Shown here in pieces: positions 62,068 to 64,000 of a stretch of DNA of 64,000 nucleotides. The number at the start of each line of letters is the position of its first letter. The stretch's first letter is position 1. The DNA is taken from the NCBI GenBank assembly GCA_964247055.1, contig OZ176056.1, forward strand, positions 1,116,001 through 1,180,000, given 5' to 3'. The notes under the pieces are model-generated. The model saw nothing but the letters and a program-made list of their open reading frames with translations, was not told where the DNA came from and searched no databases. This DNA is from Paragordius varius (lineage: Eukaryota > Nematomorpha). The position numbers and the translations under genes are program-made.

Positions 62068-64000
62068 TTAAAAAAACTGAAGATATAATTTTACAATTAT
62101 TAGTATCGAAAATTAAAATTTAGATAAAATCTAAAAAAATAAAAAATAAAAATAATTGATGCAAATCACAAACGCTTTTTTATACCAATTATAAGTTAAT
62201 ATTATCTAGAGAGGTGAGCTGTATCGTATATCAAATAGTTATTATCAGCTCAGATACAATTTGATTAATATCTGTATTTTTTTTTATAAAAATAGAAGCA
62301 TACACCTTAGGTTTATTTGTACATTCACCTTCTTTTTAACAGGCTTGGGTTTTTTAAATTACATCGAACAAGATAATGTTAATATATGGACTGAATTTTG
62401 CTTCAATATAACTAATATGTTAACAATCAAACATTACCAAATAAGGCAATGTTCGAAATCATTAATCTAATAATTATTATTGTATTGATATTTAAAAATA
62501 GAAATTTTTTTACAAAAAAAAATCAATACATTTACAAAATACTAGAGTTAGTCTATGTTATACATTATATTGTGTAAATTATTTTAACCTTTATGAAAAT
62601 TACATTACAATATAAACAAATATATCAAATATAGACGCATTTCGCAATATTTAGTGTAGCAATCGAAACAGTAACTAATAACTTCCGGTTCTAATACTAT
62701 CTTTTAGCCAGTGGATATCTTTTTAACAAAAACAGTTTCCGATTTCATTAATTCAGGTTTCATCGTTTTGCCCAATTTTCTACATTTATTATGTAAATAA
62801 ATATATACACAATTGTAGAAAAGCAAATTATACTATGCTATTTTTCGTTTTAATAAAGATGGGTAAGTATCGGGGTGTGTTAAAAATAAAATAAAGAAAA
62901 AATATTTTTTGTCCCTCACTTCTGTTGTTGATTCCAAAAAGGCTAAAGGGTTTTAAAAAATAGTCAACTCTAATCCTGTCTATATCCACGCCACTGGTTA
63001 GCATATAAGTTAGTTGTCCAAAAAAGCTCCTGCAAATTTTAACAAAGTGTAGACTAATACAAATCGGAATATTTTTTATTTTATGTTTTTGTTTTATAAC
63101 AAATTTAACTAATCATTATATTTTATTTATTAAAATATTATTATTCTAAAACCATTTGTCCATAATAAGCGATTTAATATTAAAAAATAATTATTGTTGA
63201 AACTGCGATATCTCAATTGTCCCATTCTAATCCAGTTTATGTTTAAAAAGATGGTTAGTTCGCGTTACAAATATTTTTTACCATAATTTGCAAAATTTTA
63301 CATGATTTTGTTAAATAATTATATCTTATATCTGGGCCAAAATAATTTTTAAAAATTAGCTAGCAAAATAGGTATAAGATAATTAAAGTGAAAATATATG
63401 GTTCTTATTACTAGTTGACACGACCCGAAATTGGGTTATTGTCAATATTAGTTGTTAAACCACTTATTTAACTCCATCTACCCTCTCCACAAAAAAGTTT
63501 TTTTGATCATCGCGCCAAAGTCTCAACAGTTTACATTTATAACAGATGCTGAAATAAATTAAAGGGTATTAAAAAAGCGGTATTTTCAAAAAATCGCGAA
63601 GCAATTTTATTGTGAGCGGAACCATATACCAATATTTTCCAATTATAACAGTTTATTTAATTTAATAGGCCATCAAAAATTTATTTTAATATTTACACCA
63701 AATTCACCATTTGTGTGTAATGTAATGTCCACAAATATATTTGATATAGAACTGTTCCATCTAATTTACTTGATCTTGGTCAATATTCACTCATGAATAC
63801 ATATACCGCGTTATTAAAAATAACATAAATTAGCGAATAAAAAAATTGCTTGAACTTAAGTCTATAGTTATATTAAATGTTAATTGAAGACGGGGCCTAT
63901 TTTAGTGATCTCAAGGATCATTTTATCTTTATAATGAAACCGTACGTGTTATTTTTTTTCTACCTATTAAGGTGAAATTAAACCACCAGATAGTATCCAA
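62068..64000. other. Upstream of the secreted-protein gene, nothing recognised
   Basis: Would hold that gene's promoter. No coding frame, RNA gene or repeat family was recognised to the right edge. Confidence 0.55.

Overview
The window is nuclear DNA from a very AT-rich eukaryote, almost certainly an animal. Protein-coding genes are split by many short AT-rich introns with ordinary GT..AG ends. The recognisable genes are a RAD9-type checkpoint clamp subunit, an atypical two-DNA-binding-domain E2F (E2F7/8 class) and a SERBP1/HABP4-type ribosome-associated protein. The repeats include a BED-type hAT transposon, a mariner and a Ty3/gypsy fossil, a mixture typical of animal genomes. I could not place the species or phylum. 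All gene models here were built by hand from splice sites, reading frame and intron phase.

Layout. (1) 700-8569, minus strand: RAD9, seven exons, running off the left edge. (2) 8570-8811: a 242-bp divergent promoter with two E2F-like sites. (3) 8812-17562, plus strand: complete E2F7/8 gene, 11 exons, 916 residues. (4) 17563-29361: repeat-rich intergenic DNA with a tRNA-like SINE and a hAT element (25778-28262) that keeps perfect target-site duplications. (5) 29362-34099, plus strand: complete SERBP1-like gene, 9 exons, 513 residues. (6) 34100-44219: gene-free DNA with degenerate repeats and a broken Ty3/gypsy fossil. (7) 44220-62067, minus strand: a 20-exon model for a 1,039-residue secreted protein that I do not recognise, with a mariner fossil in one intron and a deep stack of nested elements in another. 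(8) 62068-64000: nothing recognised.

Two small non-autonomous transposon families saturate the introns. Family A is TA-flanked with about 80-bp inverted ends (Tc1/mariner type). Family B has ends built from inverted 21-bp subrepeats and sits in (TA)n tracts. Three further families (C, D, E) occur in the intergenic DNA and in the large intron of the last gene. Family D is TTAA-flanked.

The most notable points are these. One SERBP1 intron consists almost wholly of a family A element whose terminal repeat supplies the 5' splice site. A DNA-damage checkpoint gene and a cell-cycle repressor share one short promoter with E2F-like motifs. RAD9 carries a very long unrecognised tail. The second E2F DNA-binding domain is split by about 95 low-complexity residues. 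A transposon stack four families deep (E > B > D > C) includes its own empty-site control. The large secreted protein has no recognised family.
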